35,646 nucleotides of DNA, taken from an uncultured Eubacteriales bacterium (GTDB lineage Bacteria > Bacillota > Clostridia > Monoglobales > Monoglobaceae). The stretch spans positions 1 through 35,646 of the forward strand of contig CATWQA010000019.1 of the NCBI GenBank assembly GCA_958352815.1, in the 5' to 3' direction. The notes under the pieces were generated by a model. The model ran no database searches. It was not told where the DNA came from and worked only from the letters and a program-made list of their open reading frames with translations. Shown here piece after piece: positions 1-7,569 of this stretch. The stretch's first letter is position 1; every line of letters starts with the position of its first letter. The translations under genes were made by a program, and so were the position numbers.

Positions 1-148
1 TTTTTATATTTTTTTCGCTTTTTCTCTCTTTTATGCACTTTGCTTAAATACATTACCTTTTTTCGCCTTCGCCTTAGGTGAACTTTGGTATATTAATCCA
101 TTCATCCGCCCCACGGCGAGGGGCGGAGAGCAAGCACGGTAGGCGGTC

Positions 149-241
149 TGTGACCCAACTTCTTTGAAGTTGGACGGCTCGCAGTATTCCAATAAACCAT
201 AGTAACCAATGTCAATAATAACCCTTTAGTTTTTGCTAACA
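149..241 (+). repeat. 93-nt mini-element, copy A
   Basis: It starts TGTGACC and ends GCTAACA, and is flanked by GCGGTC and GACCGC, so the ends extend into the inverted repeat GCGGTCTGT/ACAGACCGC. Hairpin 1 is CCAACTTC-TTT-GAAGTTGG (155-173). A second weaker hairpin (CAATAAT/GTTTTTG) lies near the 3' end. It aligns over its whole length with 9564-9656 (minus strand, also 93 nt) and with 30001-30093. Confidence 0.8.
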
Positions 242-362
242 GACCGCGCGTGAGGCGCGCAGTCCCCGCCGCTTCAGCGGCAAATTTATGTAAAATATTG
301 ACGTTAACATTTTCTTTATGCTATATCCATGTAACTCTATTTAAATTTGTTAATATATCTGT

Positions 363-412
363 CGCCCGCCCTGTTGCGCTTGCCGCCCTCCTCCCCAAGC
401 GCACGGGCGGGC
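363..412. repeat. GC-rich dispersed hairpin repeat (R1)
   Basis: The arms CGCCCGCCC..GCGCTTG and CAAGCGC..GGGCGGGC pair around a CCGCCCTCCTCCC loop. Same family as 8319-8478, 9545-9725, 23166-23254, 28585-28676, 28721-28768 and 30222-30268. It lies between AT-rich sequence and the end of the minus-strand gene at 429, so it could act as a transcription stop. Confidence 0.75.
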
Positions 413-428
413 TTTATACATTCCGAGT

Positions 429-866
429 TTAATAGTACATATTATTTGAGGACGAATATCCCTCCGTTATCCCGTAATGCTCCACATAGTGGTCTGCGTA
501 AACATCTATGTAATCGCCAGACAAAGCATAAACCGGTATTGTTGTTTGCAAAGTGGTTACACCCCAATTCTCATACCTATTGGATAATTGCCAAATTCCG
601 TTTTTGTAAATTGTCACGTCGTGATATATATGCTCTACGCTTTGATTTGCATAAGTAAAAACATTTACATCAACCCTGCCACTCATTATTGAAAAACTTA
701 TCCCCTTATCCCTCATATAATACGAATAAGGTTCAACGCCTGTATCTGCAACAATCTCACTTTCAGCCTCCGCTTCATTTGCCGCAAAACCTCCCGTTGT
801 CATGAATAACGCCATAATGAGTATAGCTGCAATCAACATAAATTTTTTTGTAATAATTTTCTTCAT
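429..866 (-). CDS. Small secreted protein of unknown function
   Basis: 145 aa. It begins with a Sec signal peptide: MKKIITKK, a hydrophobic stretch to about residue 27 and an AA cleavage site near 29-30. The mature part is short and beta-rich in appearance, with many Tyr, Val and Ile residues (VDVNVFTYANQ, HIYHDVTIYKNG) and no cysteines. The start has an AGAGG SD site 7-8 nt upstream. Its start lies only 36 nt after the stop of the anti-sigma gene, so it is probably the last gene of the sigma/anti-sigma operon and may be a target or effector of that stress system. I do not recognise the family; it resembles small clostridial DUF-type exported proteins, but that is a guess. Confidence 0.75.
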   Translation of the reverse strand: MKKIITKKFMLIAAILIMALFMTTGGFAANEAEAESEIVADTGVEPYSYYMRDKGISFSIMSGRVDVNVFTYANQSVEHIYHDVTIYKNGIWQLSNRYENWGVTTLQTTIPVYALSGDYIDVYADHYVEHYGITEGYSSSNNMYY

Positions 867-902
867 TTTAATTACCTCTTTTCTAAATGATATATTAATA
901 AA

Positions 903-1697
903 TTATTTTAAATCTTTTAGATAAACCAGACTGTTTATGAAACAATTTAGTCGGTCTTTTGATACATTAGAATATATCATGTATTCGAAATTGTCCGAGC
1001 AAAATTCCACCTCATGATAAGTTTTTCCGAGTTGATTTACTACTTCAACTAATTTCCCGCTCATTCCCAAAACTTCTATATCACTTATTGAATACTCATT
1101 ATCACTTATCAAAAGACCTCCACTGCGTGTAACTCTGGGGATATAGCTCATTTCAAGTCTTATATACTCGTTACTATTATCAGCATAGGTGTAAACCAAT
1201 GTTAAACTAACTCCATCTGAGTCCACAATCTCATTAAGCATTAGTCCTGAAGGTAATTTGGTAGGCACAATTACATCATCCATATATTTAAAATTCTTAA
1301 TATCGGAATAATTCTCAGACGCCATCCGTGTCGCATTCATAGTTAAAGTATCACCGCTTATACTTACTGTTACCTCTCTTAAATACTCCTTAACAGCGAA
1401 GGCGCTTACGGTCAGAGCGGCAATAATCCCTATAACCGCGGCAATCAGAATACACCGTCTTGCTGTGTGCTTTGTTTTTCTGCCGCCCGTTTTAGCTTGG
1501 CGAAGAATTTCTTTGTAGATAATATCTTTTCTGTCGGCAAAATACTCCATGTCCTCAGAGGGGATCAAGCCGGGATTATATTCGGGGGGATTTTCCTCAT
1601 TCTCCTCATAATACCTTTCCGCCGCCTCCTTTAGCATAAGCTCAAACAGCTTGGCGTCAAGAGAACTGTTGCCGTCTTTTGAATATTTATCACTCAT
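903..1697 (-). CDS. Anti-sigma factor-like membrane protein (DUF4367 type)
   Basis: 264 aa. The cytoplasmic N-terminus (1-80) is charged. One transmembrane helix follows at about 82-102 (CILIAAVIGIIAALTVSAFA), then an extracellular domain of about 160 aa. The domain carries a LPSGLMLNEI-like motif and a beta-rich pattern typical of DUF4367 domains found next to ECF sigma genes in Clostridia. The start overlaps the end of the sigma gene by 8 nt, so the two are translationally coupled. Expected role: hold the ECF sigma at the membrane until an envelope signal is sensed. I did not identify a zinc-binding HxxxCxxC anti-sigma motif, so mechanism is inferred from context and topology. Confidence 0.8.
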   Translation of the reverse strand: MSDKYSKDGNSSLDAKLFELMLKEAAERYYEENEENPPEYNPGLIPSEDMEYFADRKDIIYKEILRQAKTGGRKTKHTARRCILIAAVIGIIAALTVSAFAVKEYLREVTVSISGDTLTMNATRMASENYSDIKNFKYMDDVIVPTKLPSGLMLNEIVDSDGVSLTLVYTYADNSNEYIRLEMSYIPRVTRSGGLLISDNEYSISDIEVLGMSGKLVEVVNQLGKTYHEVEFCSDNFEYMIYSNVSKDRLNCFINSLVYLKDLK

Positions 1698-2232
1698 TAT
1701 CCTCGCCCTCCTTTTCCGTCAGCCTTTCACCCAGCCTTTTTGCTCCTCTGCTCAGCCTGGTATACACGGTTTTGACATTGAGTTGCATAACATCGGCGAT
1801 CTCCTCAGGGGAGTAACCGCAGACATACTTCAGTACAATAACATCCGTGTACTTATTGCCCAGGTTTTTCATTTCCTTATATATTTTTTCCACGTTCTCA
1901 CGGCTTGCCACAATATCCCCCGGAGTTTCAAAATCAATCGCCGACTGCTCCCATTCATCAAGAGTGGTATTTTCGGTTTTATTTTTTCTGTAAATATCAA
2001 TGGCGGCGTTTCTGGTATATGCACCTATCTTTTTCTTGGCGTTATCCTTGTCAAAGCTGTTCAGATTATTCCACACCTTGCCGAAAGCGTCCTGCACTGC
2101 GTCCTCTGCGGCGTGTTTGCTCTTTAATATATTGTAGGCAATAATATAGGCGTATTCGCCGTACTCATTATACATAGCCTCGAACTTTTTCTCCCTCAGC
2201 TTTTTATCATCGCCCTTTTGATTATTGTCCAC
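1690..2232 (-). CDS. ECF-family RNA polymerase sigma factor
   Basis: About 180 aa from the chosen GTG start. Region 2 covers roughly residues 20-85 (YAYIIAYNILKSKHAAEDAVQDAFGKVWNN) and region 4 roughly 115-170 (YVCGYSPEEIADVMQLNVKTVYTRLSRGAKRL, a clear helix-turn-helix). No sigma region 1 or 3 is present, as in ECF factors. The frame stays open to an ATG at 2325, but the extra residues do not look like an ECF N-terminus. The GTG at 2230-2232 has an AGGTGA SD about 5 nt upstream, so I prefer it. It overlaps the anti-sigma gene by 8 nt. No clear autoregulatory promoter was found. Confidence 0.88.
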   Translation of the reverse strand: MDNNQKGDDKKLREKKFEAMYNEYGEYAYIIAYNILKSKHAAEDAVQDAFGKVWNNLNSFDKDNAKKKIGAYTRNAAIDIYRKNKTENTTLDEWEQSAIDFETPGDIVASRENVEKIYKEMKNLGNKYTDVIVLKYVCGYSPEEIADVMQLNVKTVYTRLSRGAKRLGERLTEKEGEDNE

Positions 2233-2515
2233 ATACTTCACCTGCCCAAACTTCAACCAATCTATTCGTTTTCTACATTGTATAACATTTTCCGCAAAAA
2301 ATCTATAATAAAAAACAAATTTCACAATAGAATAATTTTTGTTTTTGTTGAAATTTTCGGGTTAATTTTGACAAAATTCGCAAAGCATTTAAATTTATCG
2401 AGAAATTTTGAAGAATTTTCCACCCTTAAAACGGTACCCTTATAGGAAAATATTTTTAACAAATTTTATAAAAATCAGAGAAATTTGAAGAATTATACAA
2501 CCTCCCTGCGTTTAT

Positions 2516-2558
2516 TATAATAAAGAGAGTTTTACGGGAGGTGAATCCGATGGTTTAG
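2516..2558 (+). promoter_or_regulatory. -10 box and leader with two-codon ORF (copy 1)
   Basis: A TATAAT lies at 2516-2521 with only a poor -35. After it comes GGGAGGTGA (2536-2544) and, 8 nt beyond GGAGG, ATG GTT TAG (2550-2558). The SD is stronger than that of the real gene start at 2617. The same arrangement occurs at 6168-6190 and 7427-7449. Confidence 0.55.
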
Positions 2559-2616
2559 ATTGAATAGTTTCATATGAAAAATCTTAGAAAAATTCATTGA
2601 GAAAGGAACTAAAATT

Positions 2617-3180
2617 ATGAAAACTTTAAAGAAAATTTCTGCATTATTAATCGCAGTTGCGATTTTTGCTTCATTTTGTTGTATACCAACTTTTGCAGCC
2701 GAAGATAACACCGAGGCAGAGTTACCATGTTTTGTCGTATTAGATGAAAACGGAAACGAAATCAAAACAATCGAAGGCTACTACGACGAAGAAATTGCCG
2801 CAGAATACGAGCAACTTCTTATGAGAAGATGGACTCCGCCGTACTTTTACAATCTAAGTTCAAGTAATTTTACAGACTCTTTTAGCAGTCTTGCAATTTA
2901 CAGACCTGATTATAAGTTTTATCCAAACTCGGCTAACAGAATATACTACTATGCACGTGCGAACGAGACCAGCGGATACGCTCCTAAGTTTAGCCTTTAT
3001 AACGTTACTACTCAATCATATATTGCAACATATAACCTCGATAAGGCTAGCGGCAATACTTATGAAATAAACGGATACGTTCCCGGCTTATCCGGCTCCC
3101 AGTATTACACAATATCACTAAGCTGCGGATCCACTAACATGACTAACGGTTATGTTGTAGTTTCTTGGAGCAGCATATAA
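2617..3180 (+). CDS. Secreted protein with LDENGN module
   Basis: 187 aa. A signal peptide covers residues 1 to about 28 (ending IPTFAA). Residues 37-58 carry PCFVVLDENGN...IEGYYDE, a short module also present at the mature N-terminus of the next protein and inserted within an SLH repeat of the third. The rest (about 75-187) is a beta-rich domain with many aromatic residues and no SLH motif; it has a fibronectin- or C2-like look but I cannot name it. The start has an AAAGGA SD. It is followed by a hairpin terminator at 3222-3259, so it is probably its own transcription unit, from a promoter near 2516. Confidence 0.8.
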   Translation: MKTLKKISALLIAVAIFASFCCIPTFAAEDNTEAELPCFVVLDENGNEIKTIEGYYDEEIAAEYEQLLMRRWTPPYFYNLSSSNFTDSFSSLAIYRPDYKFYPNSANRIYYYARANETSGYAPKFSLYNVTTQSYIATYNLDKASGNTYEINGYVPGLSGSQYYTISLSCGSTNMTNGYVVVSWSSI

Positions 3181-3221
3181 GGTATACATTCCGATAATGT
3201 AATAGTACATTCCTATCGCAA

Positions 3222-3262
3222 GCATGGCGCAAAAGCTTCTACGGACTTTTGCGCCATGCCTT
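3222..3262 (+). terminator. Hairpin terminator after secreted-protein gene
   Basis: A 14-bp perfect stem, GCATGGCGCAAAAG/CTTTTGCGCCATGC (3222-3235 with 3246-3259), is followed by a weak T-rich tail (ttaatt). A close relative lies at 5149-5186. Confidence 0.7.
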
Positions 3263-3301
3263 AATTAATACAAATTTATATTCATATTTTATATAATTTT
3301 A

Positions 3302-3330
3302 TTGACGTTTAATCAATGGAATGTTATCAT
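3302..3330 (+). promoter_or_regulatory. Sigma-A promoter of SLH gene
   Basis: TTGACG (3302-3307), a 17-nt spacer and TATCAT (3325-3330). About 85 nt of this promoter region is nearly identical to the one before the gene at 5281. The predicted start of transcription is only a few nt before the SD (AAAGGAGG). Confidence 0.75.
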
Positions 3331-3353
3331 TTTAGCAAAGGAGGATAAGGATT

Positions 3354-4190
3354 ATGAAAAAACTTTTATATAAAACAGTTTTTTTAATTTTGGCGTGTCT
3401 TACGGCGTGCGCGGGCTGTTTTGCAGCCGAAGTGCCGTATTTTGTGGTTTTGGACGAAAACGGAAACGAGGTTAAACTTATTGAGGGTTACTATGACGAG
3501 GGCACTGCCAACGGATTTGAGCAGGCGACCAAAGCGGCTCGAGAGGGCGTTGAATACTACAACACTGTGGTGAAAAAATTTTCGCAATATGAAATCATTG
3601 ACGATGACAATTACGCAAATCTTGACCCTAACGAGGAGATTACCCGCAGCGAATTTGTTAAGCTCTGGGTCAGATGCACCGGGATTGGTGATATTTCCGC
3701 AGAATTAGAGGACGGTTATACCGTTCCCTTTACCGACATAAATGCGGACAGTCCATATTATGACTATATCAGATATGCTTACAGCGTCGGAATGATTTCA
3801 GGAACCTCCGACACAACCTTTGACCCCGATTCACCCATACTTATTCAGGACGTTTTGAAAATTATCGGTTGTGATTTGGGGTATCAGCCCTATGCTGAGG
3901 AAAACGGCGGTTATCCTTTTGGGTTCATCACTTTTGGCGAGAGGAACAATTTAACGTGGCACCTGACACACAGCACGTATGACAAAAACGCCACCCGAAA
4001 GGAAGCTGTTATAATGGCAAACAACGCTCTCAGCGTGGGTCCCATGAAACAGCTCGAGGGGACCTCAAGTTATGCAATCTTTAACGGAACCTATGACGAG
4101 GACGGTAATCTGCTCTATCCCAACGAAAGTTATGATATGTTTTTCTTTAACAAATATTATGACTTAGTCCAAGGTCAGACAGGTAAATAA
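3354..4190 (+). CDS. SLH-domain surface protein with LDENGN module
   Basis: 278 aa. A signal peptide covers 1 to about 25 (AGCFAA). Residues 28-49 carry PYFVVLDENGN...IEGYYDE, shared with its upstream neighbour. SLH repeats follow: EEITRSEFVKLWVRCTGIG, then FTDI..SPYYDYIRYAYSVGMISG..DTTFDPDSPI. After that comes a GYQPYAEENGGYPFGF segment and a last repeat with ATRKEAVIMANNAL, forms conserved in the neighbouring SLH proteins. SLH domains bind pyruvylated secondary wall polymers, so this protein should sit on the cell wall. No catalytic passenger domain is visible. SD AAAGGAGG lies 9 nt from the ATG. Confidence 0.85.
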   Translation: MKKLLYKTVFLILACLTACAGCFAAEVPYFVVLDENGNEVKLIEGYYDEGTANGFEQATKAAREGVEYYNTVVKKFSQYEIIDDDNYANLDPNEEITRSEFVKLWVRCTGIGDISAELEDGYTVPFTDINADSPYYDYIRYAYSVGMISGTSDTTFDPDSPILIQDVLKIIGCDLGYQPYAEENGGYPFGFITFGERNNLTWHLTHSTYDKNATRKEAVIMANNALSVGPMKQLEGTSSYAIFNGTYDEDGNLLYPNESYDMFFFNKYYDLVQGQTGK

Positions 4191-4325
4191 CAAAAGAAAT
4201 CTGAATTTGTACTACAAAGCGGTTGCGAGCCGACTTTTGTCGTTCACCCTAACCCGCACTAAAATGCTCACAACATCATATCTGTAGCGCTGTGCAACCC
4301 TTAAAACTTTATTTAAGCTCGTCTA

Positions 4326-4344
4326 TTTTGATAAAGGCTTTGCC
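4326..4344 (+). repeat. Solo end of MITE-like repeat
   Basis: TTTTGATAAAGGCTTTGCC matches the terminal inverted repeat of the element at 23261-23355. Only one end is visible here, in the 199-nt gap between two SLH genes. Confidence 0.6.
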
Positions 4345-4389
4345 TTTAATTCGATAATTAAGAAAAAATATTTAAAATAAGGTGATTAT

Positions 4390-5139
4390 ATGAAAAATAG
4401 ATACGTTATATTTTTTCTGACAGTGCTTTTGGCATTCTGCTTTAGCTCCACGTGTTTTGCCGAGGCTTTTTCCGATATTGGTGAGGCTACATATGTTGAC
4501 GAGATAACAACGCTTGCAGAGCAGGGTATTATACAAGGCGATGACAGCGGAGCTTTTAGACCGAACGACAGTATTACCAGAGCGGAGTTTGCAAAGCTGG
4601 TTTGCATGATCTCCAAGGATTATGAGAGCTTAAAAATCGAAAGTAATATATTTGATGATGTTCCCGATGATTATTGGGCTAAAACCTATATTAACTACTG
4701 CTATTACAAAAAGATAATAAACGGTATTAATGAAACCACAAAGCATGAGCCGCTGTACTTTGTGGATTTAGACGAGAACGGCAACGTTATCGGTATTTCA
4801 GAATCCATTTATTTGGAGTCGGTAGCCGCCGCAAGCGAACCAAATCACGTGGAGGAAAAATTATATTTTGCTCCCGAAACACCCATAACTTACAATGAAG
4901 CTGTGAAAATGCTGGTAGTTTTCTTAGGGTATGAGCCTTATGCGGAGGTTTACGGCTATCCCGAGGGATACATCAAAGCCGCCGAAGGCACGGGATTAGG
5001 TGAAGGAATAATTTATAACGGCGACGATTACATTACAAGAGAGATTGCCTCAAAGCTCATATACGATGCTATAAACATTCCGCCGATGGAAGTGCGGATT
5101 ACAGACAAAACGGTGGAATACTTTATTCCGGAAGAATAG
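4390..5139 (+). CDS. SLH-domain surface protein with LDENGN insert inside an SLH repeat
   Basis: 249 aa. A signal peptide covers 1 to about 24 (TCFA). SLH 1 is at 26-75 (FSDI..YVDEITTLAEQGIIQG..GAFRPNDSITRAEFAKL). SLH 2 begins IFDDVPDDYWAKTYINYCYYKKIINGI at about 88-114. It is interrupted at about 121-150 by PLYFVDLDENGNVIGISESIYLESV, then resumes FAPETPITYNEAVKMLVVFLGY. The last part has GYEPYAEVYGYPEGY and ITREIASKLIYDAINIPPM. The insert resembles the N-terminal module of the two upstream proteins. The SD is AAGGTGA. No good promoter is visible in the preceding gap. A terminator follows at 5149. Confidence 0.85.
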   Translation: MKNRYVIFFLTVLLAFCFSSTCFAEAFSDIGEATYVDEITTLAEQGIIQGDDSGAFRPNDSITRAEFAKLVCMISKDYESLKIESNIFDDVPDDYWAKTYINYCYYKKIINGINETTKHEPLYFVDLDENGNVIGISESIYLESVAAASEPNHVEEKLYFAPETPITYNEAVKMLVVFLGYEPYAEVYGYPEGYIKAAEGTGLGEGIIYNGDDYITREIASKLIYDAINIPPMEVRITDKTVEYFIPEE

Positions 5140-5148
5140 TCTCATAAG

Positions 5149-5186
5149 TATGGCGCAAGAGTTATGTCTTTTGCGCCATATTTTAT
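5149..5186 (+). terminator. Intrinsic terminator after SLH gene
   Basis: TATGGCGCAAGAG pairs with a CTTTTGCGCCATA arm and is followed by TTTTATATTT. It is related to the hairpin at 3222-3259. Confidence 0.8.
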
Positions 5187-5228
5187 ATTTTTAAACACAA
5201 AATTATATTCATATTTTATATAATTTTA

Positions 5229-5257
5229 TTGACGTTTAACCAATATCATGTTATTAT
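5229..5257 (+). promoter_or_regulatory. Sigma-A promoter of SLH gene
   Basis: TTGACG (5229-5234), a 17-nt spacer and TATTAT (5252-5257). It is a near copy of 3302-3330, including the AAAGGAGG that follows. Confidence 0.75.
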
Positions 5258-5280
5258 TTTAGCAAAGGAGGTTAAGGATT

Positions 5281-6009
5281 ATGAAAAAACTTTTCTCTGT
5301 GTTTACGGCAATGGTTTTGCTTCTATCGGCAATGTCGGTCAATGTACGGGCTGACGGTTATGATTTTAACGATATTAAAGGTCACTGGGCGGAAGCGACA
5401 ATTGAGAAGTTTAAGGACAAAAATATTATTTCAGGCTATCCCGACGGCTCCTTTAAGCCCGACGACCCTATAACAAGAGCGGAATTTGCGAAAATTATAA
5501 CAATAGCCTTCGATTTGCAGGGAACCAGCGATTTGACAATATATGACGACATTTCCCAAGCAGATTGGTACTACCCCTACTTATTAAAATCCGCAAAGTA
5601 TATTCCGGTATATCCGCTGCCCCTTGTTTATGAAACGAATAATCCATATCGGGAAAACTGGGAAAAAAAAGAGAACGGTTTCTTGCCTGACACATATGCC
5701 ATTCGTATGCACGTTGCCGAGGCATTGGTTGAAATCAAAAAAGAAAAGGAAAACATCAATCCGGAGCTGCCTTCCATTCAGGAAATCAGTAGTGATTTAG
5801 GAGAAACTTTTAATGATGGTGAATACGGAAATCTGTTTGTCATACATCCTCCAACCGTTGCGGAAAACGTCAGGAGAATGAATGAGTACACATGGCTGGC
5901 AAAGGAGTTGGACATTATGTACGGCACTGACGACGGATATTTTATGCCCAACGCAAGAATGTCAAGGGCAGAGATAGTTACATCAATCGAAAGATTATTA
6001 AATAATTAA
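5281..6009 (+). CDS. SLH-domain surface protein
   Basis: 242 aa. A signal peptide covers 1 to about 24 (SVNVRA). The first SLH repeat is very close to consensus: FNDIKGHWAEATIEKFKDKNIISGYPDGSFKPDDPITRAEFAKI. The second is degenerate (YDDISQADWYYPYLLKSAKYI..FLPDTYAIRMHVAEAL), and the third is LAKELDIMYGTDDGYFMPNARMSRAEIVTSIERLL, ending almost at the C-terminus. The protein is therefore essentially all wall-anchor. It lacks the GYxPxAExNGGYPxGY segment of its neighbours. SD AAAGGAGG. It is followed by a terminator at 6021, so it is monocistronic. Confidence 0.85.
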   Translation: MKKLFSVFTAMVLLLSAMSVNVRADGYDFNDIKGHWAEATIEKFKDKNIISGYPDGSFKPDDPITRAEFAKIITIAFDLQGTSDLTIYDDISQADWYYPYLLKSAKYIPVYPLPLVYETNNPYRENWEKKENGFLPDTYAIRMHVAEALVEIKKEKENINPELPSIQEISSDLGETFNDGEYGNLFVIHPPTVAENVRRMNEYTWLAKELDIMYGTDDGYFMPNARMSRAEIVTSIERLLNN

Positions 6010-6020
6010 TCTGTTCAAAA

Positions 6021-6055
6021 CGGAGCAAGGCAGAGCTTTGCTCCGATGTTTTACT
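6021..6055 (+). terminator. Intrinsic terminator
   Basis: CGGAGCAA and TTGCTCCG form the stem (6021-6045), followed by ATGTTTTACT. It lies 11 nt after the SLH gene stop. Confidence 0.75.
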
Positions 6056-6104
6056 CTTGATATTAAAAACTTATATTTTTCTTAAAAATTTTGCGTTAAA
6101 CGTA

Positions 6105-6133
6105 TTGCTTTTTACCCAAAAACATGGTACAAT
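6105..6133 (+). promoter_or_regulatory. Sigma-A promoter of SLH gene pair
   Basis: TTGCTT (6105-6110), a 17-nt spacer and TACAAT (6128-6133). The predicted leader is about 170 nt before the ATG at 6311 and includes the two-codon ORF at 6182. Confidence 0.65.
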
Positions 6134-6167
6134 AGGCTTACAAAATATTATAAATTTTACCAATTCA

Positions 6168-6190
6168 GGGAGGCGGAGCCGATGATATAA
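6168..6190 (+). promoter_or_regulatory. Leader SD plus two-codon ORF (copy 2)
   Basis: GGGAGG (6168-6173), then 8 nt, then ATG ATA TAA (6182-6190). The 145-nt leader from here to the gene start is almost identical to 7427-7569. Confidence 0.55.
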
Positions 6191-6310
6191 GAATATAATC
6201 ACAGATTTTCCGTTAATGTGCAAAATTTCTTGATATACAAACTCAAATACGGCATTAAGGGATTTATGAAGAACAAATTGCTATTTTTAAAATTTTATGA
6301 GGTGAGATTT

Positions 6311-7414
6311 ATGAAAAGAATTTTTACAGCTTTATTGGCGGGTGTTATGCTGTTCAGTGCGTTGCCCGCTTACGCCGTCACTAAGACTTCAAACGGTATT
6401 ATCACAATGGTGACGGGAGCTGAGGACATTGCTGTTTGCATATGCACAAGCGATTTTAATATTATCGCTAACCGCTGCGTGACCATAGAGCACAACGGCG
6501 AGCCGTACATATCTATCAGCCCGATTTTTGAGGCAATGGGGTACCAAGCTAACATAAACGAGGATACATTTGCATTTTCAGCAGATAGCAGAACTGTTGT
6601 TATATACACCGGTTCATCAAAGGCAGAGATTGACGGAGACGAGTTTACACTGTCAAAGGAGCTTGTGCTCTCGGACGGTGAATACTACATACACATTCAG
6701 GACGCGGCAAGTCTTACGGGTTACGGCGTGCAATACATAAAATCGGAGAAAATTATTAGATTTACAGGAAATTCTTTAACGCCGGTTAAGCTCTCATATC
6801 CCTACGACAATTCCGAGTATGCAGACTATGACATACAGTCGGCAGCCCTTGCCGCCCTCTCTCAGTACGGAATAATAACGGGAGACGAAAGCGGCTTGAG
6901 GCTTGAGGACAACATCACAAGAGCGGAAATGTCGGCAGCTTTTGCCAGACTGATCGGCATGGTTCCGTTAATATCGCCCAACACAATTGATTATACAGAC
7001 GTTACCCTTGACCACTGGGCAGCGGATTACATATATGCTTCACAGGAGCTTTTTGTTGTAGACAAGTACGAGGACGGCAGCTTTTGCCCTGACGGAACCA
7101 TGACCTACAGCGAGGTGGCAAAAATGCTGCTTCATGTTATGGGATATAAACCGATGGCAGAGCAAAACGGCGGTTATCCCACAGGATATGACGCGTCGGC
7201 ACAGAAAGTAGGGCTGCTGACGGGACTTGGCGGCACGTACTACGGAGACAGCGTGTGCACCAGAAAGGACGCGTTTATTATGATATACAACGCCCTGGAC
7301 ATACCCATGATGGACGAGCGAATCAGCACCGATTCCGTACAGTATATTATCGCAGACGGTCAGAACGGCGTTCCTTACAGAACTCTGAGGAGCACAGTAT
7401 TTGAAACTGAATAG
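6311..7414 (+). CDS. SLH protein with copper-amine-oxidase-N-like domain
   Basis: 367 aa from the ATG preceded by GAGGTGA. The open frame extends upstream to 6218, but that part reads through the leader and is not needed. A signal peptide covers 1 to about 22 (SALPAYA). Residues about 50-150 resemble the copper amine oxidase N-terminal-like stalk domain (VTIEHNGEPYISISPIFEAMGY...VVIYTG...KIIRFT), a non-catalytic fold common in Firmicutes exoproteins. SLH repeats follow (YGIITGDESGLRLEDNITRAEMSAAFARL; YTDVTLDHWAADYIYASQELFVVDKYEDGSFCPDGTMTYSEVAKML), then GYKPMAEQNGGYPTGY and a tail DGQNGV..FETE shared with the next gene. Confidence 0.85.
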   Translation: MKRIFTALLAGVMLFSALPAYAVTKTSNGIITMVTGAEDIAVCICTSDFNIIANRCVTIEHNGEPYISISPIFEAMGYQANINEDTFAFSADSRTVVIYTGSSKAEIDGDEFTLSKELVLSDGEYYIHIQDAASLTGYGVQYIKSEKIIRFTGNSLTPVKLSYPYDNSEYADYDIQSAALAALSQYGIITGDESGLRLEDNITRAEMSAAFARLIGMVPLISPNTIDYTDVTLDHWAADYIYASQELFVVDKYEDGSFCPDGTMTYSEVAKMLLHVMGYKPMAEQNGGYPTGYDASAQKVGLLTGLGGTYYGDSVCTRKDAFIMIYNALDIPMMDERISTDSVQYIIADGQNGVPYRTLRSTVFETE

Positions 7415-7426
7415 GCATTAAAAAAG

Positions 7427-7449
7427 GGGAGGCGGAGCCGATGGTTTAG
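7427..7449 (+). promoter_or_regulatory. Leader SD plus two-codon ORF (copy 3)
   Basis: GGGAGG (7427-7432), then 8 nt, then ATG GTT TAG (7441-7449). No terminator or promoter separates it from the gene ending at 7414, so it lies between two co-transcribed genes. Confidence 0.55.
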
Positions 7450-7569
7450 AAATATAATCACAGATTTTCCGTTAATGTGCAAAATTTCCTGATATACAAA
7501 CTCAAATACGGCTTTAAGGGATTTATGAAGAACAAAGTGCTATTTTTAAAATTTTATGAGGTGAGATTT

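Larger units (their letters stand above)
1..428. other. Repeat-bearing intergenic region at window start
   Basis: No convincing gene is seen; the short ORFs here run through repeats. It holds a GC-rich stretch at 109-127 (cgccccacggcgaggggcgg, self-complementary), the 93-nt mini-element at 149-241, a GC hairpin at 247-258 and another at 268-280, an AT-rich stretch resembling 10017-10070, and a GC-rich dispersed hairpin at 363-412. The last lies just past the stop of the minus-strand gene ending at 429 and may stop its transcripts. Confidence 0.6.

Noticed and set aside
6218..6310. N-terminal extension of the SLH gene (and the same at 7477-7569)
   Set aside because: The extension is translated leader DNA duplicated between the two genes; the ATGs at 6311 and 7570 have GAGGTGA sites and start typical signal peptides.
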